Shown: positions 42,661 to 52,518, numbered from the stretch's first letter. The stretch: 64,000 bases of DNA from Bacillus sp. FJAT-52991 (GCF_037201805.1 NZ_CP147404.1:2690001-2754000); one strand, 5' to 3'. Made by a program: numbers and translations. Notes: generated by a model from the letters alone, not told the origin.

Positions 42661-43911
42661 ATGAATTATGATGTAATTGTAATCGGAGGCGGTCCCTCTG
42701 GTTTGATGGCTTCGATTGCCGCTGGAGAACAGGGGGCTCGCGTGCTGCTATTAGATAAAGGCAGTAAACTCGGACGAAAGCTGGCCATTTCAGGAGGCGG
42801 CCGTTGCAATGTCACAAACCGGCTGCCGATTGATGAGATCATTAAGCATATCCCTGGCAACGGACGATTTTTATATAGTGCCTTTTCGATTTTTAACAAT
42901 GAGGATATTATTCGCTTTTTTGAGGATCTTGGCATTCAGTTGAAAGAAGAGGATCATGGGCGGATGTTTCCGGTGACGGATAAAGCTCAATCGGTCGTTG
43001 ATGCCCTGCTCCGTCGAATTGATGAATTAAATGTCACGATTCGAGTGAATACAGCGGTTGCTAATATATTGTATAAGGATGGACGAGCAACTGGTATTGA
43101 GTTAAGAGACGGACAAACCATACTAAGTCAAACTATTGTTGTGGCGGCTGGTGGCTGTTCTGTTCCCCATACAGGCTCTACCGGTGATGCCTATCCTTGG
43201 GCAGAACAAGCTGGACACACCATTACGGAGCTTTATCCAACCGAAGTTCCTGTTACGTCAGAAGAAGCATTTATTAAAGATAAAACATTGCAAGGCTTGT
43301 CCTTAAGAAATGTGGCATTAAGCGTGCTTAATCCAAAAGGAAAAACGATCATTACCCATCAAATGGATATGATTTTCACCCATTTTGGCATTTCAGGTCC
43401 AGCCGTTCTTCGTTGCAGTCAATACGTCGTCAAAGCACTGAAAAAATCGACTGAAGTCGTGATGACGATCGATAGCCTACCGGACAAAAATGAAGAGCAG
43501 CTGTTCCAAGACATCCATCGTTTAATGAAGGAACACCCGAAAAAATCAGTCAAAAACTGCTTAAAAGGAATTGTTCCAGAACGCTATTTATTGTTTTTAC
43601 TGAAGCAGGCGGACATTGATGAAGAGATGCCTTGTAACGGAGTCTCCATGGAGAAAGTTCGACAATTCGTTCATCTGTGCAAAGACTTTCGCTTTACCGT
43701 CAACGGAACCCTTCCTCTTGAAAAGGCCTTCGTTACAGGCGGCGGTGTGTCCATTAAAGAAATTGAACCGAAAACGATGGCTTCGAAAAAAATGTCTGGA
43801 CTTTATTTTTGCGGAGAAGTATTAGATATCCACGGATACACGGGCGGCTACAATATTACCTCTGCCCTTGTAACCGGCAGACTCGCTGGCACGAATGCAG
43901 GACAAGAATAA
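42661..43911 (+). CDS. ytfP: YtfP, HI0933-family flavoprotein
   Basis: The 416-residue protein is an FAD-binding oxidoreductase of the HI0933/BaiN family. The dinucleotide-binding motif is [19 protein letters not shown] at the N-terminus; [14 protein letters not shown] and the C-terminal [14 protein letters not shown] are family signatures. It is cytoplasmic and the substrate is unknown. ATG follows AAGAAGGTG. It resumes the B. subtilis gene order after the inserted polysaccharide operon. Confidence 0.94.
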   Translation: MNYDVIVIGGGPSGLMASIAAGEQGARVLLLDKGSKLGRKLAISGGGRCNVTNRLPIDEIIKHIPGNGRFLYSAFSIFNNEDIIRFFEDLGIQLKEEDHGRMFPVTDKAQSVVDALLRRIDELNVTIRVNTAVANILYKDGRATGIELRDGQTILSQTIVVAAGGCSVPHTGSTGDAYPWAEQAGHTITELYPTEVPVTSEEAFIKDKTLQGLSLRNVALSVLNPKGKTIITHQMDMIFTHFGISGPAVLRCSQYVVKALKKSTEVVMTIDSLPDKNEEQLFQDIHRLMKEHPKKSVKNCLKGIVPERYLLFLLKQADIDEEMPCNGVSMEKVRQFVHLCKDFRFTVNGTLPLEKAFVTGGGVSIKEIEPKTMASKKMSGLYFCGEVLDIHGYTGGYNITSALVTGRLAGTNAGQE

Positions 43912-43918
43912 TTGAGAG

Positions 43919-43958
43919 AAAAAGCAGGAAAGAGATGACTCTCCTTCCTGCTTTTTTG
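43919..43958. terminator. Bidirectional terminator after ytfP
   Basis: AAAAAGCAGGAA / TTCCTGCTTTTTT stem with T-runs on both strands, shared with the small minus-strand gene next to it. Confidence 0.88.
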
Positions 43959-43960
43959 TG

Positions 43961-44116
43961 CTAAGAAAAGCGGTGAGCTTTGACCATTCTTTTTAAAATA
44001 ATGGTCTTTTGTGACTCTTCCGTATGACCATTCACTTGCGATTTCGCTCGCTTTGGTCTCGTCCAGTTATGATGAAACAATTCTGAGTGCGTATCTAACT
44101 CATCTTTATGACTCAT
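43961..44116 (-). CDS. Small basic conserved-type hypothetical protein (51 aa)
   Basis: A 51-codon reading frame starts with ATG 2 bp after GAGGTGAGG, and ends at a strong terminator. The product MSHKDELDTHSELFHHNWT... is hydrophilic, rich in His, Lys and Arg (RPKRAKSQ, ILKRMVKAHRF), with no membrane segment or cysteine. The combination of ribosome site, compact frame and terminator supports a real gene. I do not recognise the family; it could be a small spore or stress protein. Confidence 0.65.
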   Translation of the reverse strand: MSHKDELDTHSELFHHNWTRPKRAKSQVNGHTEESQKTIILKRMVKAHRFS

Positions 44117-44210
44117 AACCTCACCTCAAAGGAATGGATTGGCGATATTCAAACGAATATCTTTTATAGAATGCATCAAATGGAGTGTGAGTATACTTCG
44201 TTTGATGGTG

Positions 44211-44336
44211 GCGACTGATAATGGTGAATTGGCGGCTGATTATAACTGATTTACGCCCAATTTTAATCCATTCGCGACTGATTCTCTACTCATCCCGCCT
44301 GATTCATGCAAATTCGCGACTAATCATCGGCTTCCA
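44211..44336. repeat. Six tandem imperfect 21-bp repeats
   Basis: Units begin at 44211, 44232, 44253, 44274, 44295 and 44316, exactly 21 bp apart, with a consensus near GCGACTGATT followed by an AT-rich half ending in ATTC. The third unit is the most diverged. The array lies between the 51-aa gene and the ytwF terminator. The rest of the gap 44117-44384 shows no gene. Confidence 0.75.
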
Positions 44337-44338
44337 CT

Positions 44339-44379
44339 CAAAAAACAGCCTCCCAAGGACACTTAGGAGGCTGTTTCAG
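44339..44379 (-). terminator. Terminator of leuS-ytwF
   Basis: AACAGCCTCC / GGAGGCTGTT stem with an A-run giving a U-tract on the minus strand, 7 bp past the ytwF stop. Confidence 0.88.
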
Positions 44380-44384
44380 TTAAA

Positions 44385-44690
44385 TTATTTTGTTTTACCT
44401 GTCCATTCAAGCATGCCGCCAACCATATTTCGAACTTTAAATCCTTGGTCGCGCATGTAGTAGCAAACATTTTCACTGCGGCGTCCAGAGCGGCAAACAA
44501 AAATGTATTCTTTTTCTTTATCAAATTGATCAAGGTGTTCAGGGATTGTGGCCATAACAATATGCTTCGCTTCTGGAATCATGCCACTAGCCACTTCTTC
44601 ATCTTCACGAACATCGATGATTTCTAGTTGTTCACCGTTTTCTAATTTTTGTTTAAGTTCTTCCGGAGTCATGATTTCAATTGGTTCCAT
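44385..44690 (-). CDS. ytwF: Rhodanese-like sulfurtransferase YtwF
   Basis: The 101-residue single rhodanese domain carries the active-site cysteine in VCRSGRRSENVCYY. EIIDVREDEEVASGMIPEAKHI is the typical N-terminal part of the fold. It probably transfers sulfane sulfur in the cytoplasm. The ATG three codons into the frame is 9 bp from AAAGG, whereas the first ATG abuts it. It follows leuS after 16 bp in the same operon, so it is under the Leu T-box too. Confidence 0.9.
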   Translation of the reverse strand: MEPIEIMTPEELKQKLENGEQLEIIDVREDEEVASGMIPEAKHIVMATIPEHLDQFDKEKEYIFVCRSGRRSENVCYYMRDQGFKVRNMVGGMLEWTGKTK

Positions 44691-44706
44691 GTGAAACATC
44701 CTTTCT

Positions 44707-47118
44707 TTAATTAGCTACGATATTGACTAGTTTGCCTGGTACAGCAATCACTTTACGAACCGTTTTGCCTTCGATTTGTTCTTTTACTTTTTCATCGTTA
44801 ATAGCGATTTGTTCCATTTCTTCACGAGTTGCTTCTTTAGAAATCATTAGTTTTGTTTTTAATTTACCGTTCACTTGAACAACAATTTCTACTTCATCAT
44901 CAACAAGTTTCGTTTCATCAAACGTTGGCCAAGGCTGGTAACTAATGGTGTCTGTCTGACCTAGTTTCTCCCATAGTTCTTCCGTCATATGCGGAGCAAT
45001 TGGAGAAAGTAATTGAACTAAACCTTCAATAAATGCTTTCGGTAATGCTTCTGCTTTATAAGCTTCGTTCACGAACACCATCATTTGCGAAATCGCGGTG
45101 TTAAAGCGAAGATGCTCATAATCCTCTGTTACCTTCTTCACTGTTTGATGGTACACTTTTTCTAACTCTGTGCCTCCATCTGTAATTTTCTCACTTAATT
45201 CCCCGTTTTCTTGAACAATTAAGCGCCATACACGATCAAGGAAGCGACGCGCGCCATCTACCCCTGTTGTTGACCAAGCTATCGATGCATCTAATGGGCC
45301 CATGAACATTTCATATAAACGAAGCGTATCCGCTCCATGACTACCCACGATTTCATCTGGGTTGACAACGTTGCCTTTTGATTTACTCATTTTTTCATTA
45401 TTTTCACCGAGAATCATTCCTTGGTTAAACAACTTTTGGAATGGCTCTTTCGTATGAACAACGCCTAAATCATATAATACTTTATGCCAGAAACGAGCGT
45501 ACAATAAGTGAAGTACGGCATGCTCCGCTCCACCGATATAAATATCTACTGGCATCCACTCTTTTAGTTTTTCTAGATCAGCTAATGCTTCGCTGTTGCT
45601 TGGATCGATAAAGCGTAAATAGTACCAGCAGCTGCCGGCCCATTGCGGCATTGTATTCGTTTCGCGACGACCTTTTTTGCCTGTCACTGGATCAACCACA
45701 TTAACCCATTCATCAATGTTCGCTAATGGAGATTCCCCTGTTCCGCTCGGTTTAATTTCTGTTGTTACTGGCAATACAAGCGGTAACTCCTCTTCAGGCA
45801 CTGCACTCATTGTACCGTCTTCCCAATGGATGATTGGAATCGGCTCACCCCAATAACGCTGACGGCTGAATAACCAGTCACGTAGGCGATACGTTACTTT
45901 TTTCGTTCCAAGGTCTTTTTCCTCTAACCAAGCAATCATTTTAACAATGGCATCTTCTTTGTTTAATTCATTTAAAAAGTCAGAGTTGATATGCTCACCA
46001 TCACCTGTATAAGCTTCTTTCTCAACATCTCCACCAGCGACAACGGCTTTAATCGGTAAATCGAATGTTTGAGCAAATTCATAATCGCGTTCGTCATGAG
46101 CAGGGACTGCCATAATGGCTCCTGTTCCATAGCTCATTAAGACGTAATCAGCGATCCAGATCGGCATTTTTTCGCCGTTTGCTGGATTGATCGCATACGC
46201 ACCTGTAAATACACCTGTTTTATGCTTCGCCAAATCTGTACGCTCTAAATCACTTTTCGACTTGATTTCATCTAAATAATCAGCTACCGCTTGCTGCTGC
46301 TCTGCTGTTGTAATTTTATTAACAAATGGATGTTCAGGAGCAAGTACTGCATATGTAGCACCGAAAAGAGTATCAGGACGCGTTGTGAACACAGTAAACG
46401 TTTCTTCATATCCATCAATCGAAAACGTCACTTCTGCTCCTTCTGAACGACCGATCCAGTTACGCTGCATATCTTTAATGCTTTCTGGCCAGTCAAGCTC
46501 ATCTAAGTCTTCCAATAAGCGATCCGCATATTCCGTAATTTTTAAGATCCATTGCTTCATTGGGCGACGTTCAACTGGATGTTCCCCACGTTCACTTTTG
46601 CCGTCGATGACTTCTTCGTTTGCCAATACCGTTCCAAGAGCTGGACACCAATTGACAGCCACTTCATCCACGTAAGCTAGTCCTTTTTTATAAAGCTGTA
46701 AGAAAATCCATTGTGTCCATTTGTAGTATTCAGGATCTGTTGTATTAATTTCGCGATCCCAATCGTAAGAAAATCCTAATGACTTAATTTGACGGCGGAA
46801 GTTATTAATATTTTGCTCCGTAAATTCAGCCGGATCATTTCCTGTATCTAACGCATATTGCTCAGCTGGTAAACCAAAGGCATCCCACCCCATTGGATGA
46901 AGGACATTGTAACCATTCATCCGCTTGTAGCGTGATAAAATATCCGTTGCTGTATAACCTTCTGGATGCCCAACATGCAAGCCCGCTCCTGATGGATAAG
47001 GAAACATATCTAATGCATAAAATTTCTGCTTTTCTTTATCTTCTGTTGTTTTAAATGTTTTATTTTCTTCCCAAAACTTTTGCCATTTCTTCTCAATAAG
47101 CTGATGATCAAAACTCAT
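44707..47118 (-). CDS. leuS: Leucyl-tRNA synthetase LeuS
   Basis: This class I synthetase charges tRNA-Leu. The 804-residue protein has the HIGH-type motif [12 protein letters not shown] (40-51), a CP1 editing domain with [14 protein letters not shown], and KMSKS near 574-578. The ATG chosen has AAGGAGG at 9 bp and matches the family start [12 protein letters not shown]; the frame extends 30 codons into the leader. Expression is controlled by the T-box leader upstream, which shows a CUC Leu specifier. Confidence 0.97.
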   Translation of the reverse strand: MSFDHQLIEKKWQKFWEENKTFKTTEDKEKQKFYALDMFPYPSGAGLHVGHPEGYTATDILSRYKRMNGYNVLHPMGWDAFGLPAEQYALDTGNDPAEFTEQNINNFRRQIKSLGFSYDWDREINTTDPEYYKWTQWIFLQLYKKGLAYVDEVAVNWCPALGTVLANEEVIDGKSERGEHPVERRPMKQWILKITEYADRLLEDLDELDWPESIKDMQRNWIGRSEGAEVTFSIDGYEETFTVFTTRPDTLFGATYAVLAPEHPFVNKITTAEQQQAVADYLDEIKSKSDLERTDLAKHKTGVFTGAYAINPANGEKMPIWIADYVLMSYGTGAIMAVPAHDERDYEFAQTFDLPIKAVVAGGDVEKEAYTGDGEHINSDFLNELNKEDAIVKMIAWLEEKDLGTKKVTYRLRDWLFSRQRYWGEPIPIIHWEDGTMSAVPEEELPLVLPVTTEIKPSGTGESPLANIDEWVNVVDPVTGKKGRRETNTMPQWAGSCWYYLRFIDPSNSEALADLEKLKEWMPVDIYIGGAEHAVLHLLYARFWHKVLYDLGVVHTKEPFQKLFNQGMILGENNEKMSKSKGNVVNPDEIVGSHGADTLRLYEMFMGPLDASIAWSTTGVDGARRFLDRVWRLIVQENGELSEKITDGGTELEKVYHQTVKKVTEDYEHLRFNTAISQMMVFVNEAYKAEALPKAFIEGLVQLLSPIAPHMTEELWEKLGQTDTISYQPWPTFDETKLVDDEVEIVVQVNGKLKTKLMISKEATREEMEQIAINDEKVKEQIEGKTVRKVIAVPGKLVNIVAN

Positions 47119-47154
47119 CTGTAACATCCTCCTTGTTGAAACTGTGTACAAATT

Positions 47155-47190
47155 TAAAAAACTCCCGTCCCTAAAATTGGGACGAGAGTA
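47155..47190 (-). terminator. Terminator hairpin of the leuS T-box leader
   Basis: CTCTCGTCCCA / GGGACGGGAG on the minus strand with a following T-run, directly after the T-box motif. Confidence 0.88.
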
Positions 47191-47405
47191 TAGTTCCCGC
47201 GGTACCACCCAGATTAGTGCCTACTTTGGCACTCGGCTTATGTCTATAACGCAGATCGGCGGCAGAAGCTACTATCATTTCACATCTGCGACTCAAAAGG
47301 CGAGTTCATGGACCCTCTGGCTAGCTTTCACCAACCGCTAGCTCTCTTGTTCAGAAGAACCCCACTACTACTCCTTGTCATCGTCTTTTATATATGTGTT
47401 TAGTC
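47155..47405 (-). promoter_or_regulatory. Leucine T-box riboswitch of leuS
   Basis: The minus strand has the T-box motif GGGTGGTACCGCGG (about 47197-47210), the stem I AGAGAG element, GGTTGGTGAAAGC apex, and TGAACTCGCC in which CUC (47302-47304) is the Leu specifier codon. Uncharged tRNA-Leu would prevent formation of the terminator and allow leuS-ytwF transcription. Confidence 0.93.
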
Positions 47406-47412
47406 ATCATCT

Positions 47413-47441
47413 ATTCTAGACAAAAATTCTGACAGTTGCAA
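47413..47441 (-). promoter_or_regulatory. SigA promoter of leuS
   Basis: Minus strand TTGCAA (47436-47441), 17-bp spacer, TAGAAT (47413-47418), between the yttB stop and the T-box leader. Confidence 0.6.
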
Positions 47442-47443
47442 GC

Positions 47444-48634
47444 TTAATAAGACGACATTGAAGCAGATGGCAATTCTTTTTTAAGCGGCCGATCATACAA
47501 AAGAGCCAATACGAATGCAAGACTTAATAGGGCAATTAACATCATAAATAAGACCGTCATGCCATATGTATCGACAAGCACCCCTCCAAGAACTGGCCCA
47601 AACATTCGTCCAGCCGTAGCCATACTGTTGACCACCCCTTGATAAAATCCCTCTCTTCCTTTCGGTGAAAGCTGATTCGCAATGGTTGGTACAGCTGGCC
47701 AAACAAGCATTTCTCCGATTGTCAAGATCACCATCGCGGCCATAAACCCTTTAAAATCTTGGGCAAAAGCTGTTACGCCAAAGGACACCATAAAAATGAC
47801 GATACCAAAAACGATTTGTTTTTTCATATTCTCTCGTAATGGACGAAGCAAATAATTGATGAATGGCTGGCCAAACACAATAAGCGCTCCGTTAATCGTC
47901 CATAATAAACTGTATTGCTTTAAGCTAATATTGATTTCTTGCGTGTAACTAGCAATGGTTGATTGCCATTGCACATATCCGACCCAACAAAGCATATAAG
48001 CGATACAAAGAATCAGTAATGCCGTCATCTTACTGCGGCTTTTGACTTGGCCATGTTCAGCTAACACATTGGTCTGCACCCCTTGGACTGAGCTCATGTG
48101 ACGATAACCAAAGGCTGCTAATAAGAAAAACACCGCAAACATCGCAAGGTTGGCGATGAAAATATAATTAAACGAATAGGAAGCAACAAATCCACCAAGT
48201 GCCGATCCGATCGCTACACCAGCGTTTTGTGCCACATACACCGCATTAAACGCTCGTCGTCCACCTTCTGGCCAAACCGCACCAGCTAGAGCATACACAG
48301 CTGGAAAAATGATTCCCGAACCAAGGCCAACCATCGTTAAAAAGATGACATAATGCGGCCAACCATGCCATAGCGTCATCCCTACAAGAGCGATCACATT
48401 GATAAGTGTTCCTAACAGAATCGAGCGATAACCACCAAACCGATCAAAAAGCGTGCCGCCAAGAAGATTCCCAACAACTGAAGCTCCCGCATTTAACATT
48501 AATACAATCCCGGCAACGGATAATGATTTCCCAAGATGCTCATGAATATAAATGGTGTTCAATGGCCATAAAAAAGAAGCCCCCGTGACGTTTATAACCA
48601 TTCCAATGACTAACAACCAAACTGCTTTTGGCAT
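47444..48634 (-). CDS. yttB: Major facilitator superfamily transporter YttB
   Basis: The 396-residue protein has twelve predicted membrane helices in two halves of the MFS fold, with GGTLFDRFGGYRSILLG as the A-like loop motif between helices 2 and 3. It is probably a drug-type exporter; substrate unknown. The ATG chosen (MPKAVWLLVIG) lies 5 bp from GGGGGAG; the longer frame adds 25 residues without homology. B. subtilis yttB is likewise next to leuS. Confidence 0.9.
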   Translation of the reverse strand: MPKAVWLLVIGMVINVTGASFLWPLNTIYIHEHLGKSLSVAGIVLMLNAGASVVGNLLGGTLFDRFGGYRSILLGTLINVIALVGMTLWHGWPHYVIFLTMVGLGSGIIFPAVYALAGAVWPEGGRRAFNAVYVAQNAGVAIGSALGGFVASYSFNYIFIANLAMFAVFFLLAAFGYRHMSSVQGVQTNVLAEHGQVKSRSKMTALLILCIAYMLCWVGYVQWQSTIASYTQEINISLKQYSLLWTINGALIVFGQPFINYLLRPLRENMKKQIVFGIVIFMVSFGVTAFAQDFKGFMAAMVILTIGEMLVWPAVPTIANQLSPKGREGFYQGVVNSMATAGRMFGPVLGGVLVDTYGMTVLFMMLIALLSLAFVLALLYDRPLKKELPSASMSSY

Positions 48635-48804
48635 TTCTGCTCCCCCTTTCATTTGACAAACTATTTCGTGTCTCAAAATTATTTTAGGGGTTTTATTTTC
48701 CGCTTTCAATATCTTTTCCGAACTTAAAATTCTGACTTATTCTCGCTGTTTTTTCCCGCTTCATTTCATGATAGACTTTTGTTACATAGAGGAGGAAAAC
48801 GAAA

Positions 48805-49764
48805 ATGAATGCCAACCCATTTCCTTATGCCAGTGATAACAAACGCTATCATACATGGAACTACCATTTGCGACATACATTTGGTCATAAAGTATTTAAA
48901 GTAGCTCTAGACGGCGGATTCGACTGCCCAAATCGTGATGGCACCGTAGCATTTGGCGGCTGCACGTTTTGCAGTGCGGCTGGTTCCGGTGACTTTGCTG
49001 GAAACCGAGCCGACGATCTTGAAAAACAATTTCATGACATTAAAGAAAAAATGCATCATAAATGGAAAGATGGCAAATATATGGCCTACTTTCAAGCGTA
49101 CACGAACACTCATGCTCCGGTTGAGGTGCTGCGAGAAAAATATGAATCGGTACTCAAGCAAGAGGGCGTCGTCGCCTTATCGATTGCCACTCGGCCAGAT
49201 TGCTTGCCTGATGATGTCATCGAATACTTAGCTGAACTCAATGAACGCACCTATCTTTGGGTTGAGCTCGGCTTGCAAACTGTTCATGAAAAAACCGCCC
49301 GAATCATTAATCGCGCTCATGATTTTGAAACATATGTAGAAGGCGTTGAAAAACTAAGGAAACATAACATCCGTATCTGTTCCCATATTATTAACGGATT
49401 GCCGCTTGAAACACCAGAGATGATGATGGAAACAGCCAAAGTTGTCAGTCAACTAGATGTGCAAGGCATTAAAATTCATTTATTGCATTTACTAAAAGGA
49501 ACGCCAATGGTCAAGCAATATGAAAAAGGATTATTGGAATTCTTATCATTTGAGGACTACGTCCAGCTCGTCTGTGATCAATTAGAAATTTTACCGCCAG
49601 AAATGATTATTCATCGAATTACAGGAGATGGACCGATTGATTTAATGGTTGGGCCGATGTGGAGTGTGAATAAGTGGGCCGTATTAAATGCCATTGATGC
49701 GGAATTGAAACGTCGCGATAGCTGGCAGGGGAAATTTTTTCAAATAGAAAAGAGTCTTTCATAG
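48805..49764 (+). CDS. ytqA: Radical SAM protein YtqA
   Basis: The 319-residue protein belongs to the YtqA/YhcC family of radical SAM enzymes. Cysteines of the iron-sulfur cluster lie in FDCPNRDGTVAFGGCTFC, which has a longer spacing before the CxxC, characteristic of this family. The substrate is not known; tRNA or ribosome modification has been suggested for relatives. ATG follows AGGAGG. It precedes a DUF4241 gene on the other strand and ytqB beyond it. Confidence 0.92.
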   Translation: MNANPFPYASDNKRYHTWNYHLRHTFGHKVFKVALDGGFDCPNRDGTVAFGGCTFCSAAGSGDFAGNRADDLEKQFHDIKEKMHHKWKDGKYMAYFQAYTNTHAPVEVLREKYESVLKQEGVVALSIATRPDCLPDDVIEYLAELNERTYLWVELGLQTVHEKTARIINRAHDFETYVEGVEKLRKHNIRICSHIINGLPLETPEMMMETAKVVSQLDVQGIKIHLLHLLKGTPMVKQYEKGLLEFLSFEDYVQLVCDQLEILPPEMIIHRITGDGPIDLMVGPMWSVNKWAVLNAIDAELKRRDSWQGKFFQIEKSLS

Positions 49765-49790
49765 TGAACCCTATGAAAGACTCTTCCATC
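49747..49790. terminator. Terminator between ytqA and the DUF4241 gene
   Basis: AAGAGTCTTTCATAG / CTATGAAAGACTCTT is a perfect 15-bp stem with a 5-base loop. The T-rich tail is on the minus strand, so it mainly serves the DUF4241 gene. Confidence 0.75.
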
Positions 49791-49795
49791 ATCCA

Positions 49796-50401
49796 TTACA
49801 ATACATTAAAATCAGTCACAAGCGAAACGATCTGTCCATCCTCATCCATTCCCCAATAGGATGCGTAAAATCCATCGCCGTAACCCGTGCGAAACAAAAT
49901 GGCGTTCAATCCATTCTCCTTAGACACGATGAAGTTGCCCCATACATCGTCATGTTCCATCAACACATCGTCTAAGGCATCATCATAAAAGCTAATAAAA
50001 TCCTCTCCAAGTTCCCTTACTAATCTAGCTTCTATTTCTGACATTTTGCCGATCGCTTCCTGATCCGCAAAACATCCTAGCCCTGTATCCACAGGATAAC
50101 CGAATATATGTCCCTCCTCCAGTTCATCGATGTTTTGTCCTGGTTTTGTCGCCATCTCCCAACGAACTGGCACACCATCGGATAATTTCAGTTCCGCTGC
50201 AGCAATCAGCTGAGTATCTTCATGCCACCAAGCGACAACAGGATAGGAACCTGGCTCGATTAGCCGTTCGAATGATCGATTGTCGAACACGCCAGGCTCG
50301 CAGGCAACAATTTTTCCAGAAACAATCTTTAATGGTTCAAGTACTTCTGGACGAAGTGTTTTTTCGCCTATTTTAGATAATTCACGTAATACTTTTGACA
50401 T
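49796..50401 (-). CDS. DUF4241 domain protein
   Basis: The 201-residue soluble protein matches the DUF4241 pattern: an N-terminal VSGKIVACEPGVFDNRSFER, then GSYPVVAWWHEDTQLIAAAELKL, VDTGLGCFADQEA and the C-terminal DGFYASYWGMDEDG. The family is widespread in bacteria, partly near contact-dependent or immunity loci, and has no known activity. ATG follows GGAAGGAAG. It is a single gene that interrupts the otherwise plus-strand ytqA-ytqB pair, and may be an insertion relative to B. subtilis. Confidence 0.82.
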   Translation of the reverse strand: MSKVLRELSKIGEKTLRPEVLEPLKIVSGKIVACEPGVFDNRSFERLIEPGSYPVVAWWHEDTQLIAAAELKLSDGVPVRWEMATKPGQNIDELEEGHIFGYPVDTGLGCFADQEAIGKMSEIEARLVRELGEDFISFYDDALDDVLMEHDDVWGNFIVSKENGLNAILFRTGYGDGFYASYWGMDEDGQIVSLVTDFNVL

Positions 50402-50647
50402 ATGATCTTCCTTCCCTTCATGAATCCCATGTTTAAAAAGTACACAATGGTTTATGATGGCTTCAATAATTCTTCAATTAACGGTTGTTCCTCCGCTATT
50501 CCTTTTTCATCTAATTGTTTCCAATTATTATAATCAAGTTTTGATCAGATGAACATAACAACAAACGATTTCAATAAATAGTTTAAAATTAGCTAATGTA
50601 CAGCTATAATCAGCAAAGATGATTGATTAACAATTAGGAGGCATAGT

Positions 50648-51220
50648 ATGAATCTCGATGGAATCCTACCATTTGCTAGAAAATTATTAGAAAAAGTGGT
50701 CACCGATGGCAGCATCGCGATTGATGCAACGCTTGGCAATGGCCATGACACATTATTTCTTGCCAAACTTGTTGGCGATAACGGACATATATTTGGCTTT
50801 GATGTGCAAGAAGTCGCTTTAACAAATACGAAGGTCCGATTAGAAGAACATCAATTAAGTGACCGCACTACACTTTTTAGCTGCGGGCATGAACACGTAG
50901 CTGCTTCCATTCCGGAAAAGTCGCATGGCCATATTAGCGGTGCTATTTTTAACCTTGGTTATTTGCCAAAAGGAGATAAAACGATTGTCACAAAGCCCAA
51001 CACCACTATCTCAGCGATTGAGCAAATTTTCTCGATGCTGCATTCAGGTGGAATCATCGTTCTTGTTATCTACCATGGACATGAAGAAGGAGCGGTAGAA
51101 AAAGAAGAACTGCTGAAGTATGTAGCTACCCTTGATCAGCAACAAGCTCATGTGTTGCAATATCAATTTATTAACCAGGCGAATCACCCGCCTTTTATTA
51201 TTGCGATTGAAAAAAGGTAA
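50648..51220 (+). CDS. ytqB: YtqB, SAM-dependent methyltransferase (rRNA methylase-like)
   Basis: The 190-residue Rossmann-fold methyltransferase has the SAM loop AIDATLGNGHDTLFLA and the acidic GFDVQE motif. GAIFNLGYLPKGDK is the NLGYLP signature of this family, once annotated as rRNA methylase. Its true substrate is uncertain. ATG lies 7 bp from AGGAGG. The 245-bp gap before it holds no gene, only a possible TATAAT near 50609. Confidence 0.91.
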   Translation: MNLDGILPFARKLLEKVVTDGSIAIDATLGNGHDTLFLAKLVGDNGHIFGFDVQEVALTNTKVRLEEHQLSDRTTLFSCGHEHVAASIPEKSHGHISGAIFNLGYLPKGDKTIVTKPNTTISAIEQIFSMLHSGGIIVLVIYHGHEEGAVEKEELLKYVATLDQQQAHVLQYQFINQANHPPFIIAIEKR

Positions 51221-51221
51221 A

Positions 51222-51259
51222 AGAAGAGGCTACCCTTTTTCCAGGTAGCCTCTTCTTAT
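51222..51259 (+). terminator. Terminator of ytqB
   Basis: AAGAAGAGGCTACC / GGTAGCCTCTTCTT, a 14-bp perfect stem immediately after the stop codon. Confidence 0.88.
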
Positions 51260-51268
51260 CATAAAAAT

Positions 51269-51411
51269 TTCTTTGACCTTTTTGATACCTTCTTTGACTT
51301 TCTCGGCCGTTCTTTGACCTTACTGGCGCTTTCTTCGACTTTCTCGGCCGTTCTTTGACCTTACTGGCACTTTCTTCGACTTTCTTGACCGTTCTTTGAC
51401 CTTGCGCCGGC
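51269..51411. repeat. Seven tandem copies of a 20/21-bp repeat
   Basis: TTCTT[TC]GAC starts at 51269, 51290, 51310, 51331, 51351, 51372 and 51392, so the spacing alternates 21 and 20 bp. The spacer sequences alternate as well (CTCGGCCG versus TACTGGC), making a 41-bp higher-order unit. The array ends 10 bp before the ytpB stop codon. No terminator for ytpB is visible apart from the short GCCGGC stretch at its edge. Confidence 0.85.
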
Positions 51412-51420
51412 TTTTTTCAG

Positions 51421-52509
51421 CTATCTTTTTTTAGTAAATAACTGCGGAAATGCCCGTTGCACACGCCGATATGTGCGTCCGTTTATATAGAAGAAAAAGC
51501 TGGTGCCTCCGCTTTTACGAATCATTTTTTTCGACATGGACCGGATCTTCTTTTGTTGAAACGCTTTATCATCCGATAAATAGACGCCCAGCAGCCCGCG
51601 ATTAACTAGCTGATGAAAGCGAGCATGCGGAAGCTTTCGGGCTTGTTTATCCGCCTCTTCTACAAAGTAAATCATCCGCTCAAACAATCGTTGTTCATCG
51701 GGATAGTAAAAACAGAAATTCAAATCGCCACCTTCTCGATCCTCTGCCTGATCAATTAAATAATCTAATAAAATATGAAGGCCTTGAATATAAGGAAAAT
51801 AACTATCTTTAACAAGTTGCGCTTGCTCTGGCTGAAATTCATCATTCAGACTGTATGAAAGTAAGCAAAAGATCCCAAGCGTCGACCCCGCACAAGCTGA
51901 AAACTCATACCACTCCATTTCTGGCAATGAAGGCTGATGCTGTTGGAACCATGTTTGTAGCCGCTCTTCTCTTTCCTCTTTTCGCACATGTTTATGTATT
52001 TGCAAGTCGCAATAATAACGGCATAATTCTTGAAAATAAGGCGCAATTTCTTTATAGACAGCGACCGTCGAAATGACAGATTGACATGTTTGGACGAGCT
52101 GCCATAAGTAGCCGCCATCCTCCCGATCTTCCCGAAATCGATAGTATTCTCTCATAGGTGCATCTATCGTGAGTGAATCTTCCATCGCTTCATGAAGAGC
52201 TGCGAAATCTTGAGGGTCTAGCGAGGTACTTCGGTCACAAAGATTATCTAAATAATCACTAATCGTTTGATAAGCCACAATAAAACGTACTGCTTCTTCT
52301 TTTTTCTCACCTGATAACAACGCCAGCACCGCTCCACCTTCACAATGAAACGTTTTATGTTCAATGCTGGCGAGAGCTTGCTGTCGCAATTCACTATTTG
52401 GAATGTTTTCCGCTTGTGCTTTCCAGAAAGTTAACTGTTCGTGCACAATTGGAAACACTTCTTTATAAATGCTATGCATTAATCTTAGTGGTGTCACAGG
52501 TATTGCCAT
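51421..52509 (-). CDS. ytpB: Tetraprenyl-beta-curcumene synthase YtpB
   Basis: The 362-residue DUF2600 protein converts a C35 prenyl diphosphate into a cyclic sesquarterpene precursor (in B. subtilis). Aspartate-rich stretches that may bind Mg-diphosphate are TISDYLDNLCDRS and ILLDYLIDQAEDREGGD. ATG follows GAGGTGAAGGA. It lies 9 bp downstream of ytpA, forming a ytpA-ytpB operon as in B. subtilis. A tandem-repeat array abuts its 3' end. Confidence 0.92.
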   Translation of the reverse strand: MAIPVTPLRLMHSIYKEVFPIVHEQLTFWKAQAENIPNSELRQQALASIEHKTFHCEGGAVLALLSGEKKEEAVRFIVAYQTISDYLDNLCDRSTSLDPQDFAALHEAMEDSLTIDAPMREYYRFREDREDGGYLWQLVQTCQSVISTVAVYKEIAPYFQELCRYYCDLQIHKHVRKEEREERLQTWFQQHQPSLPEMEWYEFSACAGSTLGIFCLLSYSLNDEFQPEQAQLVKDSYFPYIQGLHILLDYLIDQAEDREGGDLNFCFYYPDEQRLFERMIYFVEEADKQARKLPHARFHQLVNRGLLGVYLSDDKAFQQKKIRSMSKKMIRKSGGTSFFFYINGRTYRRVQRAFPQLFTKKR

Positions 52510-52518
52510 TCCTTCACC

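Noticed and set aside
44221-44460. 79-codon plus-strand frame with a heptad R-L-I repeat
   Set aside because: The protein repeat only mirrors the 21-bp DNA repeat (7 codons). There is no ribosome site, and it runs into the ytwF terminator and coding region.
51269-51411. CRISPR array
   Set aside because: The spacing is 20-21 bp including the repeat, and the intervening sequences are themselves repeated rather than unique; no cas genes in the window.
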